Made by a program: the position numbers and the translations under genes | Part shown: positions 37,442-46,355 of the stretch, in pieces | Layout: every line of letters begins with the position of its first letter | Numbering within the stretch: position 1 is the first letter of the stretch | The notes under the pieces: generated by a model | Seen by the model: only the letters and a program-made list of their open reading frames with translations | What the model was told of the DNA's origin: nothing | Databases searched by the model: none | Origin: an uncultured Oscillospiraceae bacterium | GTDB lineage: Bacteria > Bacillota > Clostridia > Oscillospirales > Ruminococcaceae | Length of the DNA: 64,000 nucleotides | Assembly: GCA_900542145.1 (NCBI GenBank) | Contig: UQMF01000013.1 | Coordinates: 1 to 64,000 of the forward strand | Direction: 5' to 3'

Positions 37442-38740
37442 TCAATTCTTAGCTGCCTTTTTTGCAGGCTTCTTTTTTCTGTCGTGCTCAATGACCGGTT
37501 CTCCGGTGCCGTTCACGCAGTCAGCGGTGATCGTGATCTTGCTGATCGTTTCATCACTCGGCGCGGTGAACATGATATCGCGCAGCGTTGCCTCAACAAT
37601 GGAGCGCAGTCCTCTTGCGCCGGTGTTGCGCTCGATGGACTTCTTCGCGATTGCCCTCATCGCGTCGTTCTCAAACTCAAGGTCGATTCCATCGGCATTG
37701 AACAGATACTTGTACTGCTTGATGAGCGCGTTCTTCGGCTCGTCAAGGATCCGCACGAGAGCGTCCTCGTCCAGCGCGTCAAGCACGGTAACTACCGGCA
37801 GACGGCCGATAAGTTCGGGGATTATACCGAACTTCACGAGATCCTCCTGGCTGACCTGGTGCAGTATCTTGTAGCTTTCCTTCTCCTTCTTGGAAGCCAC
37901 GTCTGCGCCGAATCCCATCGCAGAACTGGATACTCTGGAGGCGATCATCTTCTCAAGTCCCTCGAATGCACCGCCGCAGATGAACAGTATATTCTTGGTA
38001 TTGATCTGAATGAACTCCTGGTGGGGGTGCTTGCGTCCGCCCTGGGGAGGTACATTGGAGATAGTGCCCTCCACGATCTTCAGCAGCGCCTGCTGAACAC
38101 CCTCGCCGCTTACGTCACGGGTGATGGAGGTGTTCTCGCTGCGGCGGGAGATCTTGTCTATCTCGTCGATGTATATGATTCCACGCTCCGCCGCCTCAAT
38201 GTCGTAGTCCGCAGCCTGGATAAGTCTGAGCAGTACGTTCTCAACGTCCTCGCCGACGTAGCCTGCCTGGGTGAGCGTCGTAGCGTCCGCAATGGCGAAC
38301 GGCACATTCAGCAGCTTCGCCAGGGACTGTGCCAGCATGGTCTTACCAACGCCGGTAGGTCCGAGAAGAAGTACGTTACTCTTCTGAAGTTCCACCTCGT
38401 CGTCGGATTCCTCATCGTTAAGGAATGTACGCTTGTAGTGGTTGTAAACGGACACGCTGAGGATCTTCTTAGCCTCCTCCTGTCCGATGATGTACTGGTC
38501 AAGATACTTCTTGATATCCTCCGGCTTCATAAGCTCGCTGCCGTCAGAAATGAACTCGGAATCCCTGGGTGCCGTTGCAGGCTTCCCCATTCTTCCGGGC
38601 TTGATGTCGCCGCTTTCGACCAGCATGTTGTAAGAAGCAAGAATACACTCGTTGCATATAACGGAATTCTCGCCGTTTCCTCCGTAAAGAATGCGCCTTA
38701 CCTGGTTCTCATTCTTTCCGCAAAAGGAGCAAACCATCAT
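37442..38740 (-). CDS. clpX: ATP-dependent Clp protease ATP-binding subunit ClpX
   Basis: A 432-aa hexameric AAA+ unfoldase that selects substrates for ClpP. The N-terminal zinc finger (CSFCGKNENQ...CNECI) gives ClpX identity. Walker A GPTGVGKTML near residue 125, Walker B IIYIDEIDKI, and the ClpX IGF-loop region (LIGRLP, then VTVLDALDEDAL) are present. The C-terminus is Lys-rich. Two adjacent ATGs could both start. It follows clpP on the same strand with a 70-bp gap, as in most Firmicutes. Confidence 0.98.
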   Translation of the reverse strand: MMVCSFCGKNENQVRRILYGGNGENSVICNECILASYNMLVESGDIKPGRMGKPATAPRDSEFISDGSELMKPEDIKKYLDQYIIGQEEAKKILSVSVYNHYKRTFLNDEESDDEVELQKSNVLLLGPTGVGKTMLAQSLAKLLNVPFAIADATTLTQAGYVGEDVENVLLRLIQAADYDIEAAERGIIYIDEIDKISRRSENTSITRDVSGEGVQQALLKIVEGTISNVPPQGGRKHPHQEFIQINTKNILFICGGAFEGLEKMIASRVSSSAMGFGADVASKKEKESYKILHQVSQEDLVKFGIIPELIGRLPVVTVLDALDEDALVRILDEPKNALIKQYKYLFNADGIDLEFENDAMRAIAKKSIERNTGARGLRSIVEATLRDIMFTAPSDETISKITITADCVNGTGEPVIEHDRKKKPAKKAAKN

Positions 38741-38810
38741 AATTATGTGTTCCTCTCAAAAACAACGAAGCGACCGGAAAGCAGACGCTCTCCGGCGCTC
38801 ACATGATTTT

Positions 38811-39413
38811 TTACTTGATATCAGCCCTGCTGCTGTATACCTTGTCGATCAGACCGTACTCCAGCGCTTCCTCGGCGGACATGAAGTTGTCACGCTCAGT
38901 GTCGCGGCAGATATCCTCATAGGGCTTGCCGGTATTCGCGCTGAGGATCTTGTTCAGACGCTCCTTGGTGCGCTGAAGATAATTGGAGTGGATCATGATG
39001 TCAGTGACCTGACCGGAAAGACCGCTGCCGGAAATGAGCGGCTGGTGGATCATGATCTCGCTGTTCGGCAGGGCAATACGCTTGCCCTTGGCTCCGGAGG
39101 AAAGCAGGAACGCTCCCATGGAAGCCGCCATGCCGGTGCAGATGGTGGACACGTCGCACTTGATATACTGCATTGTGTCGTAGATCGCCATTCCGTCAGA
39201 TACAGAACCTCCCGGGCTGTTGATATAAAGGTAGATATCCTTATCAGGATCCTGCCCCTCAAGGTAGAGGAGCTGAGCGACTACAACGCTTGCAGTCGCG
39301 GAATTCACCTGATCGTGCAGGAGAATGATCCTGTCATTGAGCAGGCGGGAAAAAATGTCGTAGGAGCGCTCGCCGTGATTGCTCTGCTCTACTACATAAG
39401 GAATATAAGCCAT
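38811..39413 (-). CDS. clpP: ATP-dependent Clp protease proteolytic subunit ClpP
   Basis: A 200-aa serine protease forming the two-ring proteolytic chamber used by ClpX and both ClpC-type ATPases in this window. The catalytic Ser is in GMAASMGAFLLSSG, the His in EIMIHQPL and the Asp in RDTERDNFMSAEEALEYGLID. Typical of the Firmicutes order tig-clpP-clpX. The N-terminal MAYIPYVVEQS includes the propeptide-like stretch removed on maturation. There is no second clpP nearby. Confidence 0.98.
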   Translation of the reverse strand: MAYIPYVVEQSNHGERSYDIFSRLLNDRIILLHDQVNSATASVVVAQLLYLEGQDPDKDIYLYINSPGGSVSDGMAIYDTMQYIKCDVSTICTGMAASMGAFLLSSGAKGKRIALPNSEIMIHQPLISGSGLSGQVTDIMIHSNYLQRTKERLNKILSANTGKPYEDICRDTERDNFMSAEEALEYGLIDKVYSSRADIK

Positions 39414-39536
39414 AGTACTCCCTTCTCCGCAAAAGCGGCTGCCGTGACCGGCATATGATGTTATACGCTGCCGGAAACCGCAAGTCCAAAAGGCACATTG
39501 CAGCCCCGGCTTTCACCGGAGCCGCATATTATGAAC

Positions 39537-40820
39537 TTATTCAGTAACTTCCTCGATCTTAGCGGAATCGCGAACCAGATCAAGAGCCTTCTCGATTCTG
39601 AGGTCGTTCTTTACAGCCTCAGCCGGAACAGCAGCCTTGACCTTCTCAACGTCCATCTTGTACTGCTCAGCCATGTCAGCGTATTCCTTCTCGAGATCTT
39701 CGTCGGAAACGGTGATGTTCTCAAGCTCAGCGATCTTCTCAAGAGCAAGGCGCAGATCAACCTGGCGCTTGGCAACCTCGGTGAAGTTAGCTCTAAACTG
39801 ATCCATGGTAGCACCGGTGTACTTGAGGTAGTCCTCAACGCGGATACGGTTTCTTGCGCTCCACTCGCGAACAATGTCGTCGATACGGCGCTGGTACATT
39901 ACCTGAGGAACCTCAGCGGTCATCTTGGAGATAACAGCGTCAACCAGTGCGTTGTCGAGGTTTGTGGAAGCCTCGTCAGCGGCAGCCTTCTCCAGCTTGG
40001 ACTTGATGTCAGCCTTGTACTCGTCGAGGGTGTCGAACTCGCTGACGTCCTTTACGAACTCGTCGTCAACATCAGGAAGCTCCTTGCCCTTCAGCTCGTG
40101 CAGCTTGCACTTGAATACAGCAGGCTTGCCAGCGAGGTTCTCAGCCTGGTAGTGCTCGGGGAATGTAACGTTTACGTCGAACTCCTCACCGATGCTCTTT
40201 CCAACGATCTGATCCTCGAAGCCGGGGATAAAGGAACCGGAACCCAGCTCCAGGGGGAACTTCTCGCCCTTGCCGCCCTCGAAAGCAACGCCGTCCAGGA
40301 ATCCCTCGAAGTCGATAACTGCGGTATCGCCATTCTGTGCAGCTCTGTCCTCAACGGAGATGCTTCTTGCATTTCTGTTGCGAACCTTTTCGATCTCTGC
40401 GTCAACAGCAGCGTCATCTACATTCTTGGTTGTTTTCTTAACTTCTAATCCCTTGTAGTCAGAAATTTCTACAACAGGCTTTGTGATCAGGTCAGCCTTG
40501 AACTTAACACCAGTTTCCTTATTTACGTCAACGACCTCGGTGTTCTCAACGTCAACAACGTCAAGACCGGACTTTTCAACAACTGCGGCAATATTCTGGT
40601 TGTACAGGCTGTTTACAGCGTCCTCGAAGAAAACGCCCTCGCCGTACTGAGCCTCGATCACCTTGCGAGGAGCCTTGCCCTTGCGGAAGCCGGGAACAGA
40701 GATGTTCTTCTTTCTCTTGTTGTAAGCCGCAGCAATTGCGTTTTCAAACTCCTCTGCGCTGAAAGCGAACTCGATCGCTGTAGTATTTGTAGCTGTGTTG
40801 TTCTGGGAAATGATCTCCAT
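39537..40820 (-). CDS. tig: Trigger factor (ribosome-bound chaperone / peptidyl-prolyl isomerase)
   Basis: A 427-aa ribosome-associated folding chaperone. The N-terminal domain carries the ribosome-docking signature (FRKGKAPRK, about residues 45-53), the FKBP-type isomerase domain is near 155-245 (AAQNGDTAVIDFEGFLDG, LGSGSFIPGFEDQIVG), and the helical arms follow. AAGGAAGGAA lies before the ATG. A short palindrome (TTGCCC/GGGCAA, 40836-40849) touches this site and could partly occlude it. It heads the tig-clpP-clpX cluster. Confidence 0.97.
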   Translation of the reverse strand: MEIISQNNTATNTTAIEFAFSAEEFENAIAAAYNKRKKNISVPGFRKGKAPRKVIEAQYGEGVFFEDAVNSLYNQNIAAVVEKSGLDVVDVENTEVVDVNKETGVKFKADLITKPVVEISDYKGLEVKKTTKNVDDAAVDAEIEKVRNRNARSISVEDRAAQNGDTAVIDFEGFLDGVAFEGGKGEKFPLELGSGSFIPGFEDQIVGKSIGEEFDVNVTFPEHYQAENLAGKPAVFKCKLHELKGKELPDVDDEFVKDVSEFDTLDEYKADIKSKLEKAAADEASTNLDNALVDAVISKMTAEVPQVMYQRRIDDIVREWSARNRIRVEDYLKYTGATMDQFRANFTEVAKRQVDLRLALEKIAELENITVSDEDLEKEYADMAEQYKMDVEKVKAAVPAEAVKNDLRIEKALDLVRDSAKIEEVTE

Positions 40821-40865
40821 GATATTATTCCTTCCTTGCCCGTGGGCAATTTTATTATTTACTTT

Positions 40866-41567
40866 TTAAAGCCGCGCCGAAGACTCGACCAGCACCGGGT
40901 CAAACCCTACTCCGTCAGCGGACACGAGCCGGTATTCTATACCGTTCTTCTCGCCGTTAAGGGCGCCCCTGATGCTTCCTCCGTGCAGGTGCGCATAATA
41001 GCACCGCTTCACGCCGTAGCGCTGAAGCACATCGGTCAGGTAGACGTTCTCTTCCGCACGGTAGATCGGCGGATAATGTATAAACGCGATCAGCTCGCCG
41101 CCAAGCTTCACGCCTTCTTTAAGTGAAGCCTCCAGCCTGCCTGCCTCGCGCAGCAGTACCTTCTGGTCGGGAGCCTCGCCGTTTTCGCGTATCCAGCCGC
41201 GAGTGCCGCAGATGGACATTCCATCGACCAGGAACGCGTTATTGAACAGGAAGCTTATCTTGTCGAACCTGTTTGCCTTGACAAAGGAATTAAGCTTGTT
41301 CATCGTGGACCACCACAGATCGTGGTTTCCCTTGACGAATATCTTGTTTCCTTTCAGCCTTGAATTGATGTACTCCAGGTCCTTCTGGCTCTCTTCCAAT
41401 CTGAGCGCCCAGGAATGGTCGCCCAGCAGAACCACCGTATCATCGTCGGTGATCTTGCCGTTCCAGTTTGTTTCGAGCCTTTCAAGGTAGTTGCTCCACC
41501 CTGCGAAGATATCCATGGGCTTATCGCAGCCCAATGAAAGATGAAGGTCGCCGATCGTGTAAAGCAA
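40866..41567 (-). CDS. Calcineurin-like metallophosphoesterase
   Basis: A 233-aa metallophosphoesterase. The metal-binding motifs are visible: GDLHLS at residue 6, a degenerate GDHSW near 46, and GNHDLWW near 80, then FIHYPP and YAHLHGG towards the C-terminus. Substrate unknown; family members cleave phosphodiesters, phosphomonoesters or nucleotides. It sits between thrC and tig on the same strand, 21 bp from the thrC stop, but nothing links it functionally to either. Confidence 0.85.
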   Translation of the reverse strand: MLYTIGDLHLSLGCDKPMDIFAGWSNYLERLETNWNGKITDDDTVVLLGDHSWALRLEESQKDLEYINSRLKGNKIFVKGNHDLWWSTMNKLNSFVKANRFDKISFLFNNAFLVDGMSICGTRGWIRENGEAPDQKVLLREAGRLEASLKEGVKLGGELIAFIHYPPIYRAEENVYLTDVLQRYGVKRCYYAHLHGGSIRGALNGEKNGIEYRLVSADGVGFDPVLVESSARL

Positions 41568-41588
41568 TGTCAGCCTCCCAGCTAATTA

Positions 41589-43079
41589 TCAGGACTTGAG
41601 GAACTTGCAGACTACCTCGGGCATCTCCTGCTTCTCAACAGAACCCGTGAAGCGGATCTCCTTGTTCTTGGTCGCAGCGAGGGGAGCAGGCATCTTTGTG
41701 CCGGTCTTAGCCTCCAGCTCAGCGATGTTCTGCCACTCGTCCTCGGAAACAGTACCGCCGACAGCCTCGTAAACAGCGCCGCTGAACTTGTACGGGTTAG
41801 CTGTGGAAGCGATAACGGTCTTGGTATTGTCGCCGGTTGCCTTCTTATAATCCTCGTATACCTTTACTGCAACGGCAGTGTGGGTATCGAGCAGGTAGTT
41901 GTAGTTCTCGAATGTGGACTTGATCTCAGCCTTTGTTTCATCGTCGTTGCAGCAACCAGCCCAGAAGAGTTCGCTGATCTTAGCCTTGACGTCGGCGGAG
42001 ATCTCATACTTACCCTCGGACTTAAGCTTGCCGAACCAGTCGTTGATGACTGCGTCGTTCTCACCAGTGAGGTGATACAGCAGACGCTCCAGATTGGAGG
42101 AGATGAGGATATCCATAGACGGCGAAACGGTGGTGAAGAACTTTCTGTTCCTGTCGTAAACGCCGGTGTTGATGAAGTCAGTCAGCACGTTGTTGCTGTT
42201 GGAAGCGCAGATGAGCTTGTTTACCGGAATACCCATCAGCTTAGCGTAGTAAGCAGCGAGGATATTGCCGAAGTTACCTGTCGGAACAACGATATTGATC
42301 TTCTCACCGAACTCGATCTCCTTATTCTTGAGGAGCTCAGCGTAGGTGGAAACGTAGTATACGATCTGCGGTGCCAGTCTGCCCCAGTTAATGGAGTTAG
42401 CGCTGGACAGCAGTATATTGTTCTTAGCAAGTCTGTCTGCGATCGCCTTGTCAATGAAGATAGCCTTCACGCCGTTCTGGCAGTCGTCGAAGTTGCCCTT
42501 TACAGCGCATACATTGACGTTCTTGCCCTCCTGGGTAGTCATCTGGCGCTTCTGCATCTTGCTCACGCCGTCCTCGGGATAGAAAACAGCGATGCTTGTG
42601 CCGTCAACGTCCTTGAATCCCTCGAGCGCTGCCTTACCGGTATCGCCGGAAGTAGCCACCAGGATAGCGATATGCTTGCCGTCAACGGTCTTCTTTGCAG
42701 ATGTGGTCAGCAGATACGGCAGGATCTGGAGCGCCATATCCTTGAAAGCGCAGGTCGGACCGTGCCACAGCTCCAGCACATATGTACCGGGAATGAGCTT
42801 TGCCAGCTCAGCGATATTGTTGCTGTCGAAGTTCCTGTCGTTATAGGCAGAATCAACACAGTGACGGATCTCGTCAGGAGTGAAGTCTGTCAGCAGACGG
42901 CTGAATACCTCGAACGCCCTGTCGGCATAGCTCTTGTCGCACAGTGCAAGGATATCCTCCTTGCTGAGCTGAGGAATGCTCTCGGGAACGTACAGACCGC
43001 CCTCGTCGGAAAGTCCCTTTGTGATAGCGTGTGCGCTGGTCACCTTGAGGGAAGAATTTCTCGTGCTTCTGTAATTCAT
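41589..43079 (-). CDS. thrC: Threonine synthase
   Basis: A 496-aa PLP enzyme converting O-phosphohomoserine to threonine. The PLP-lysine motif HGPTCAFKDMALQ is near residue 110, the phosphate loop PTGNFGNILAAYYA near 275 and GDTGKAAL near 152. The start at 43079 has GAAAGGA before it; an in-frame ATG at 43211 would run through the yraN gene and is rejected. This is the longer, E. coli/yeast-type threonine synthase. The other threonine genes (hom, thrB) are not in the window. Confidence 0.96.
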   Translation of the reverse strand: MNYRSTRNSSLKVTSAHAITKGLSDEGGLYVPESIPQLSKEDILALCDKSYADRAFEVFSRLLTDFTPDEIRHCVDSAYNDRNFDSNNIAELAKLIPGTYVLELWHGPTCAFKDMALQILPYLLTTSAKKTVDGKHIAILVATSGDTGKAALEGFKDVDGTSIAVFYPEDGVSKMQKRQMTTQEGKNVNVCAVKGNFDDCQNGVKAIFIDKAIADRLAKNNILLSSANSINWGRLAPQIVYYVSTYAELLKNKEIEFGEKINIVVPTGNFGNILAAYYAKLMGIPVNKLICASNSNNVLTDFINTGVYDRNRKFFTTVSPSMDILISSNLERLLYHLTGENDAVINDWFGKLKSEGKYEISADVKAKISELFWAGCCNDDETKAEIKSTFENYNYLLDTHTAVAVKVYEDYKKATGDNTKTVIASTANPYKFSGAVYEAVGGTVSEDEWQNIAELEAKTGTKMPAPLAATKNKEIRFTGSVEKQEMPEVVCKFLKS

Positions 43080-43135
43080 GTTTATCGTCCTTTCATAGAC
43101 TTTAATGCGCCGCCGCAGCAGTGCCGTATCAACAC

Positions 43136-43519
43136 TCAGTTGATCGTATATACGCCATCCGCAGTGAACGCGTCCTCGAAGATCTGTATCGAAACTACTC
43201 CCGGGACGCACCCTGCCAGCGTGACCTCGGCGATATCGTACCTCGGCTGAAGTCCGGTATCATTGTCGGAAAGCCACAGATCAGCGGTGCGGATTATCTT
43301 CGCCTGCTTGCGGAAATCCACCGCCTCCAGCCCGGAAACCAGGCTGCCGCGCTTTCTCGCCTTAACCTCGGTGAAAACCACGAATCTGCCGCATTTCGAG
43401 ATTATGTCGATCTCGCCGCACCGCCTGTGGTAATTTCTCGCGATTATCTCATGACCGCGCTGTTCAAGCAGCGTGCAGACGGCGTCCTCGCCGAGCCTGC
43501 CCTTTTCCAGCTTATCCAT
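43136..43519 (-). CDS. YraN family endonuclease-like protein (UPF0102)
   Basis: A 127-aa member of the restriction-endonuclease-like UPF0102 family. Motifs KLEKGRLGEDAV, GHEIIARNYHRRCGEID and VFTEVKARKRG follow the family's E...D...ExK nuclease core. It overlaps the end of rnhB by 8 bp, the usual arrangement. Start at 43519; the earlier ATG at 43573 lies within rnhB. Its cellular role is unclear. Confidence 0.9.
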   Translation of the reverse strand: MDKLEKGRLGEDAVCTLLEQRGHEIIARNYHRRCGEIDIISKCGRFVVFTEVKARKRGSLVSGLEAVDFRKQAKIIRTADLWLSDNDTGLQPRYDIAEVTLAGCVPGVVSIQIFEDAFTADGVYTIN

Positions 43520-44141
43520 GAGCCGCCTTCTTCTCAAAATATTTCTTGAAAAAGGACTTCCTGTGTATAGCACACAGACCGAATTCGTCCACCGCAGCGT
43601 AATGCGCCCTGGTGCCGTAGCCCTTGTGCTTGTCGAAGCCGTACTGCGGATATTCCTCCGCCATCTGCTTCATATATCTGTCCCTTGACACCTTCGCCAA
43701 TATGGAAGCCGCCGCAATGCTCGCGGATTTTGCATCGCCCTTTATAACGTACTTCATCTCGGCGTCCAGCTGTGGAAGCTGGTTTCCGTCCACCAGGACG
43801 ATCCCTGCCTGCATTCCCAGCCCGTTATAAGCTCTCTGCATTGCAAGGAAATCCGCCTGGAGGATATTCAGCTGCTCGATCTCGTCAACGCTCGCGCTGG
43901 CTATGCAGTATGCCTTCGCCTTTGCGCAGATCTCATCAAAAAGCGCTTCGCGCTTCTTTTCGGTGAGCTTCTTGCTGTCGTTGATCCCTTCGATAACAGT
44001 GCCCTCGTCAAAGATCACCGCCGCCGCGAATACATCGCCTGCAAGCGGTCCCCTGCCTGCCTCGTCTATTCCGCAGACAACGCCGCACTCGGCACGGAAT
44101 CCGCTGTCAAAAGCGAACAGGTCGGGTTCTTCCTCACTCAT
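43512..44141 (-). CDS. rnhB: Ribonuclease HII
   Basis: RNase HII removes ribonucleotides and RNA primers from DNA. From the chosen ATG at 44141 it is 209 aa. The active-site motif GIDEAGRGPLAGDV is near residue 28; other conserved acids lie in GINDSKKLTE and in ILAKVSRDRYM. There is no good ribosome site. The in-frame ATG at 44216 also lacks one and would overlap rbgA by 56 bp, so I prefer the start 19 bp after the rbgA stop; it remains uncertain. The yraN overlap suggests coupling. Confidence 0.9.
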   Translation of the reverse strand: MSEEEPDLFAFDSGFRAECGVVCGIDEAGRGPLAGDVFAAAVIFDEGTVIEGINDSKKLTEKKREALFDEICAKAKAYCIASASVDEIEQLNILQADFLAMQRAYNGLGMQAGIVLVDGNQLPQLDAEMKYVIKGDAKSASIAAASILAKVSRDRYMKQMAEEYPQYGFDKHKGYGTRAHYAAVDEFGLCAIHRKSFFKKYFEKKAAHG

Positions 44142-44160
44142 CAGAGTGAGCTGCACCGGC

Positions 44161-45015
44161 TCATCTGCCAGGCTTTTCGAGGGTGATCCTGCCAATTTTT
44201 CCACCTCTGTATTCATCAAGGAGCGCCGCCGCTGCACGTTCCGCATCCGGCTCGCCGCCGGATACCAGCATTCCGCGTGATTTCGCGATATCTCTGAGGA
44301 TATCCTCATCACCGGTCAGCTTGTAGCGCGCGTTCAGAAGATCCGGATACTGTTCCTTCAGAACCGCACCCAGCGCCCTTGCCAGCGCCTCGGTGTCCAT
44401 GACATCATCTTTTATCGCCCCGGTGAATGCAAGCCGCTGTGCCGCCAGCTGGTCGTCGAATTTCGGCCAGAGGATTCCCGGCATGTCGAGTAATTCCACG
44501 TCCTTGTCAATGGAAACCCACTGCTTTCCGCGAGTCACTCCAGGCTTGTCGCCCACCTTGGTTTTCTTGGTTTTCGCCATTCTGTTGATGAACGAACTCT
44601 TGCCCACGTTCGGGATTCCCACGACCATAAGCCGCAGCGCCTTGCCTATCATTCCGCGCTTTTTACGGCGCTCGATAAGTTCAGCGAGCAGTCGCTTGAC
44701 CTCCGGCAGGAACGCGTTGAGTCCCTTACCGCTGCGACAATCGCAGGTCAGCACGCGAATGCCCTTTTTCTCGTAGTACTGCTTCCATGCCCTGGTAGCA
44801 GCCTCGTCCGCGTAGTCACATTTGTTCATCAGAATAATGCGGGGCTTATCCTTGACCAGCTCGTCCAGGATCGGATTTCTGCTGCTCTCGGGTATTCTTG
44901 CGTCAGTGATCTCCACAACGGCATCGACCATCTTCAGGTCAGCTTCGATAAGCCGCCTGGTCTTGGTCATATGCCCGGGGAACCACTGGATATTTCCTAC
45001 ATCATTCATAGCCAT
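44161..45015 (-). CDS. rbgA: Ribosome biogenesis GTPase RbgA (YlqF)
   Basis: A 284-aa circularly permuted GTPase needed for late 50S assembly. G4 (MNKCDYAD) comes before G1 (GIPNVGKSSFINRM) and G3 (DMPGILWP), the marker of the YlqF/YawG family. The first residues (IQWFPGHMTKTR) match the family. It overlaps lepB by 10 bp. Two starts (45015 and 45009) are equally possible. Synteny with lepB, rnhB and rplS matches Bacillus and Clostridia. Confidence 0.96.
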   Translation of the reverse strand: MAMNDVGNIQWFPGHMTKTRRLIEADLKMVDAVVEITDARIPESSRNPILDELVKDKPRIILMNKCDYADEAATRAWKQYYEKKGIRVLTCDCRSGKGLNAFLPEVKRLLAELIERRKKRGMIGKALRLMVVGIPNVGKSSFINRMAKTKKTKVGDKPGVTRGKQWVSIDKDVELLDMPGILWPKFDDQLAAQRLAFTGAIKDDVMDTEALARALGAVLKEQYPDLLNARYKLTGDEDILRDIAKSRGMLVSGGEPDAERAAAALLDEYRGGKIGRITLEKPGR

Positions 45016-45704
45016 TTTATCTGATCTATCGGGAACAGGCGCACGAATGCCCTGCCCATAATAAGGTCTGTGTCAACATCGCCCACCAGCAGACTGCGGC
45101 TGTCAAGGGAGTGGTTTCTGTTATCGCCCATCACGAACACGCAGTTCTCAGGCACGGTGTGCTCCTCGCCGGAATGGCGGTCAAGCTTTGTCACCGTGGG
45201 GGCTGCGATGTAGTCCTCCTCAAGAAGCTCGAAATCGCTTTCGCCTGCCTTCTTTAGGTAGACCTTACCCTCCTCGAAGTCGAACTTTATGGTATCTCCA
45301 GCCAGTGCGATCACACGCTTGATGATAGGCTCGCCGTACTTTCCGGTGACCTGATTCGGGATCCTGTCAGCCTGGAGCACAACGATGTCGCCTCTCGACG
45401 GCGTGTAGAAGAAGTTGGTGGAAATCACCCTGTCCTTATCCTGGAGAGTGTTGTTCATGGAGCTGCCGTCAACAGTGATGGAACGGAACACGAACAGATT
45501 GAGCAGAAGCATTACCAGCACTGCGTATACCAGGCTGCTCGCCCATTCAAGGGCGTTGGCAAACGGCTTGTAAGTCGCCTTTTCGATGTCAGAGGCAGCC
45601 TCAGCTGCCTTTTCTATCAGAGGGCGGTGGTCAGCCTGCTGATTGCTCTCTGTCTCCGGCGTTTCAGCGCCGGACTTCTCTTCCAGATTCTCGTTCTCAG
45701 ACAT
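45006..45704 (-). CDS. lepB: Signal peptidase I
   Basis: A 232-aa membrane peptidase that removes signal peptides. An N-terminal cytosolic tail of about 55 acidic/polar residues precedes one membrane segment (residues about 55-75). The catalytic Ser is in VDGSSMNNTL and the Lys in IIKRVIALAGD. The box D motif VMGDNRNHSLDSR is present. Probably serves the secreted surface protein and the lipoprotein-like products elsewhere in the window, along with others. It lies between rplS and rbgA. Confidence 0.96.
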   Translation of the reverse strand: MSENENLEEKSGAETPETESNQQADHRPLIEKAAEAASDIEKATYKPFANALEWASSLVYAVLVMLLLNLFVFRSITVDGSSMNNTLQDKDRVISTNFFYTPSRGDIVVLQADRIPNQVTGKYGEPIIKRVIALAGDTIKFDFEEGKVYLKKAGESDFELLEEDYIAAPTVTKLDRHSGEEHTVPENCVFVMGDNRNHSLDSRSLLVGDVDTDLIMGRAFVRLFPIDQIKWL

Positions 45705-45783
45705 TGCACATACTCTTTCTCAGCATATCCACGCTAAGCCCCGCCGAAGCGGAGCGTTGCATGAATGGGGGATCAGGTTCGGT

Positions 45784-46125
45784 TTAAACCTTGGACTTAA
45801 CCTTAGCAGCCTTACCAACTCTGTCGCGGAGGTAGTACAGCTTAGCTCTGCGAACCTTACCGTTTCTGATAACTTCTACCTTCTCAACTGTCGGAGAATG
45901 CAGCGGGAATACTCTCTCGATACCGCAACCGTGAGCTACACGTCTTACAGTGAAAGTTTCGTTGATGCCGCCGTGCTTCTTGGCGATAACGGTACCCTCA
46001 AAGATCTGGATACGGAACTTCTCGCCTTCCTTGATCTTAACGTGAACCTTTACAAGGTCACCGACCTCGACAACGGGAGCTTCAGCCTTCATGCTGCCCT
46101 GCTCAATGAGTTTTAATGCGTCCAT
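45784..46125 (-). CDS. rplS: 50S ribosomal protein L19
   Basis: A 113-aa ribosomal protein at the 30S-50S interface. Family features: GDLVKVHVKIKEGEK near residue 22, QIFEGTVIAKKHGGINETFTVRR and the C-terminal RRAKLYYLRDRVGKAA. AGGAGG lies six bases before the ATG. It follows its own promoter and a structured leader, and heads the leftward lepB-rbgA-rnhB-yraN set. Confidence 0.97.
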   Translation of the reverse strand: MDALKLIEQGSMKAEAPVVEVGDLVKVHVKIKEGEKFRIQIFEGTVIAKKHGGINETFTVRRVAHGCGIERVFPLHSPTVEKVEVIRNGKVRRAKLYYLRDRVGKAAKVKSKV

Positions 46126-46290
46126 AATTTTCCTCCTGTTTTTTCGGATATTCTTGAGATCGACTTATTCGGGCGTAAACGCCGGGGTAAACCCCATAAC
46201 AGCGGACTATCCGTTTTTAATGTTTGGCTTTCTGCCGCGCATTAACACACATTAACCTGCTGAAAGCAGACTAACGGATACTAAATGCTT
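46126..46290 (-). ncRNA. Probable L19 leader RNA (autoregulatory)
   Basis: The rplS 5' UTR is about 160 nt. On the minus strand TATCCGTT and AACGGATA can close a long helix enclosing further pairs such as CTGC/GCAG and GCTTTC/GAAAGC. Firmicutes rplS messages carry an L19-binding leader; position and fold fit, but I cannot verify against a model. Confidence 0.6.
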
Positions 46291-46294
46291 TAAT

Positions 46295-46323
46295 ATTATA
46301 GCACCTTTCAGGAAAAAAATCAA
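46295..46323 (-). promoter_or_regulatory. Promoter of rplS
   Basis: TTGATT, 17-bp spacer, TATAAT on the minus strand, directly upstream of the leader helix. Confidence 0.8.
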
Positions 46324-46355
46324 GTGCTTTTCGCGTATTTTTCATACAAATCCCC

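Noticed and set aside
39420..39536. Imperfect GC hairpin past the tig stop
   Set aside because: The arms pair poorly and no T-run follows; I do not count it as a terminator.
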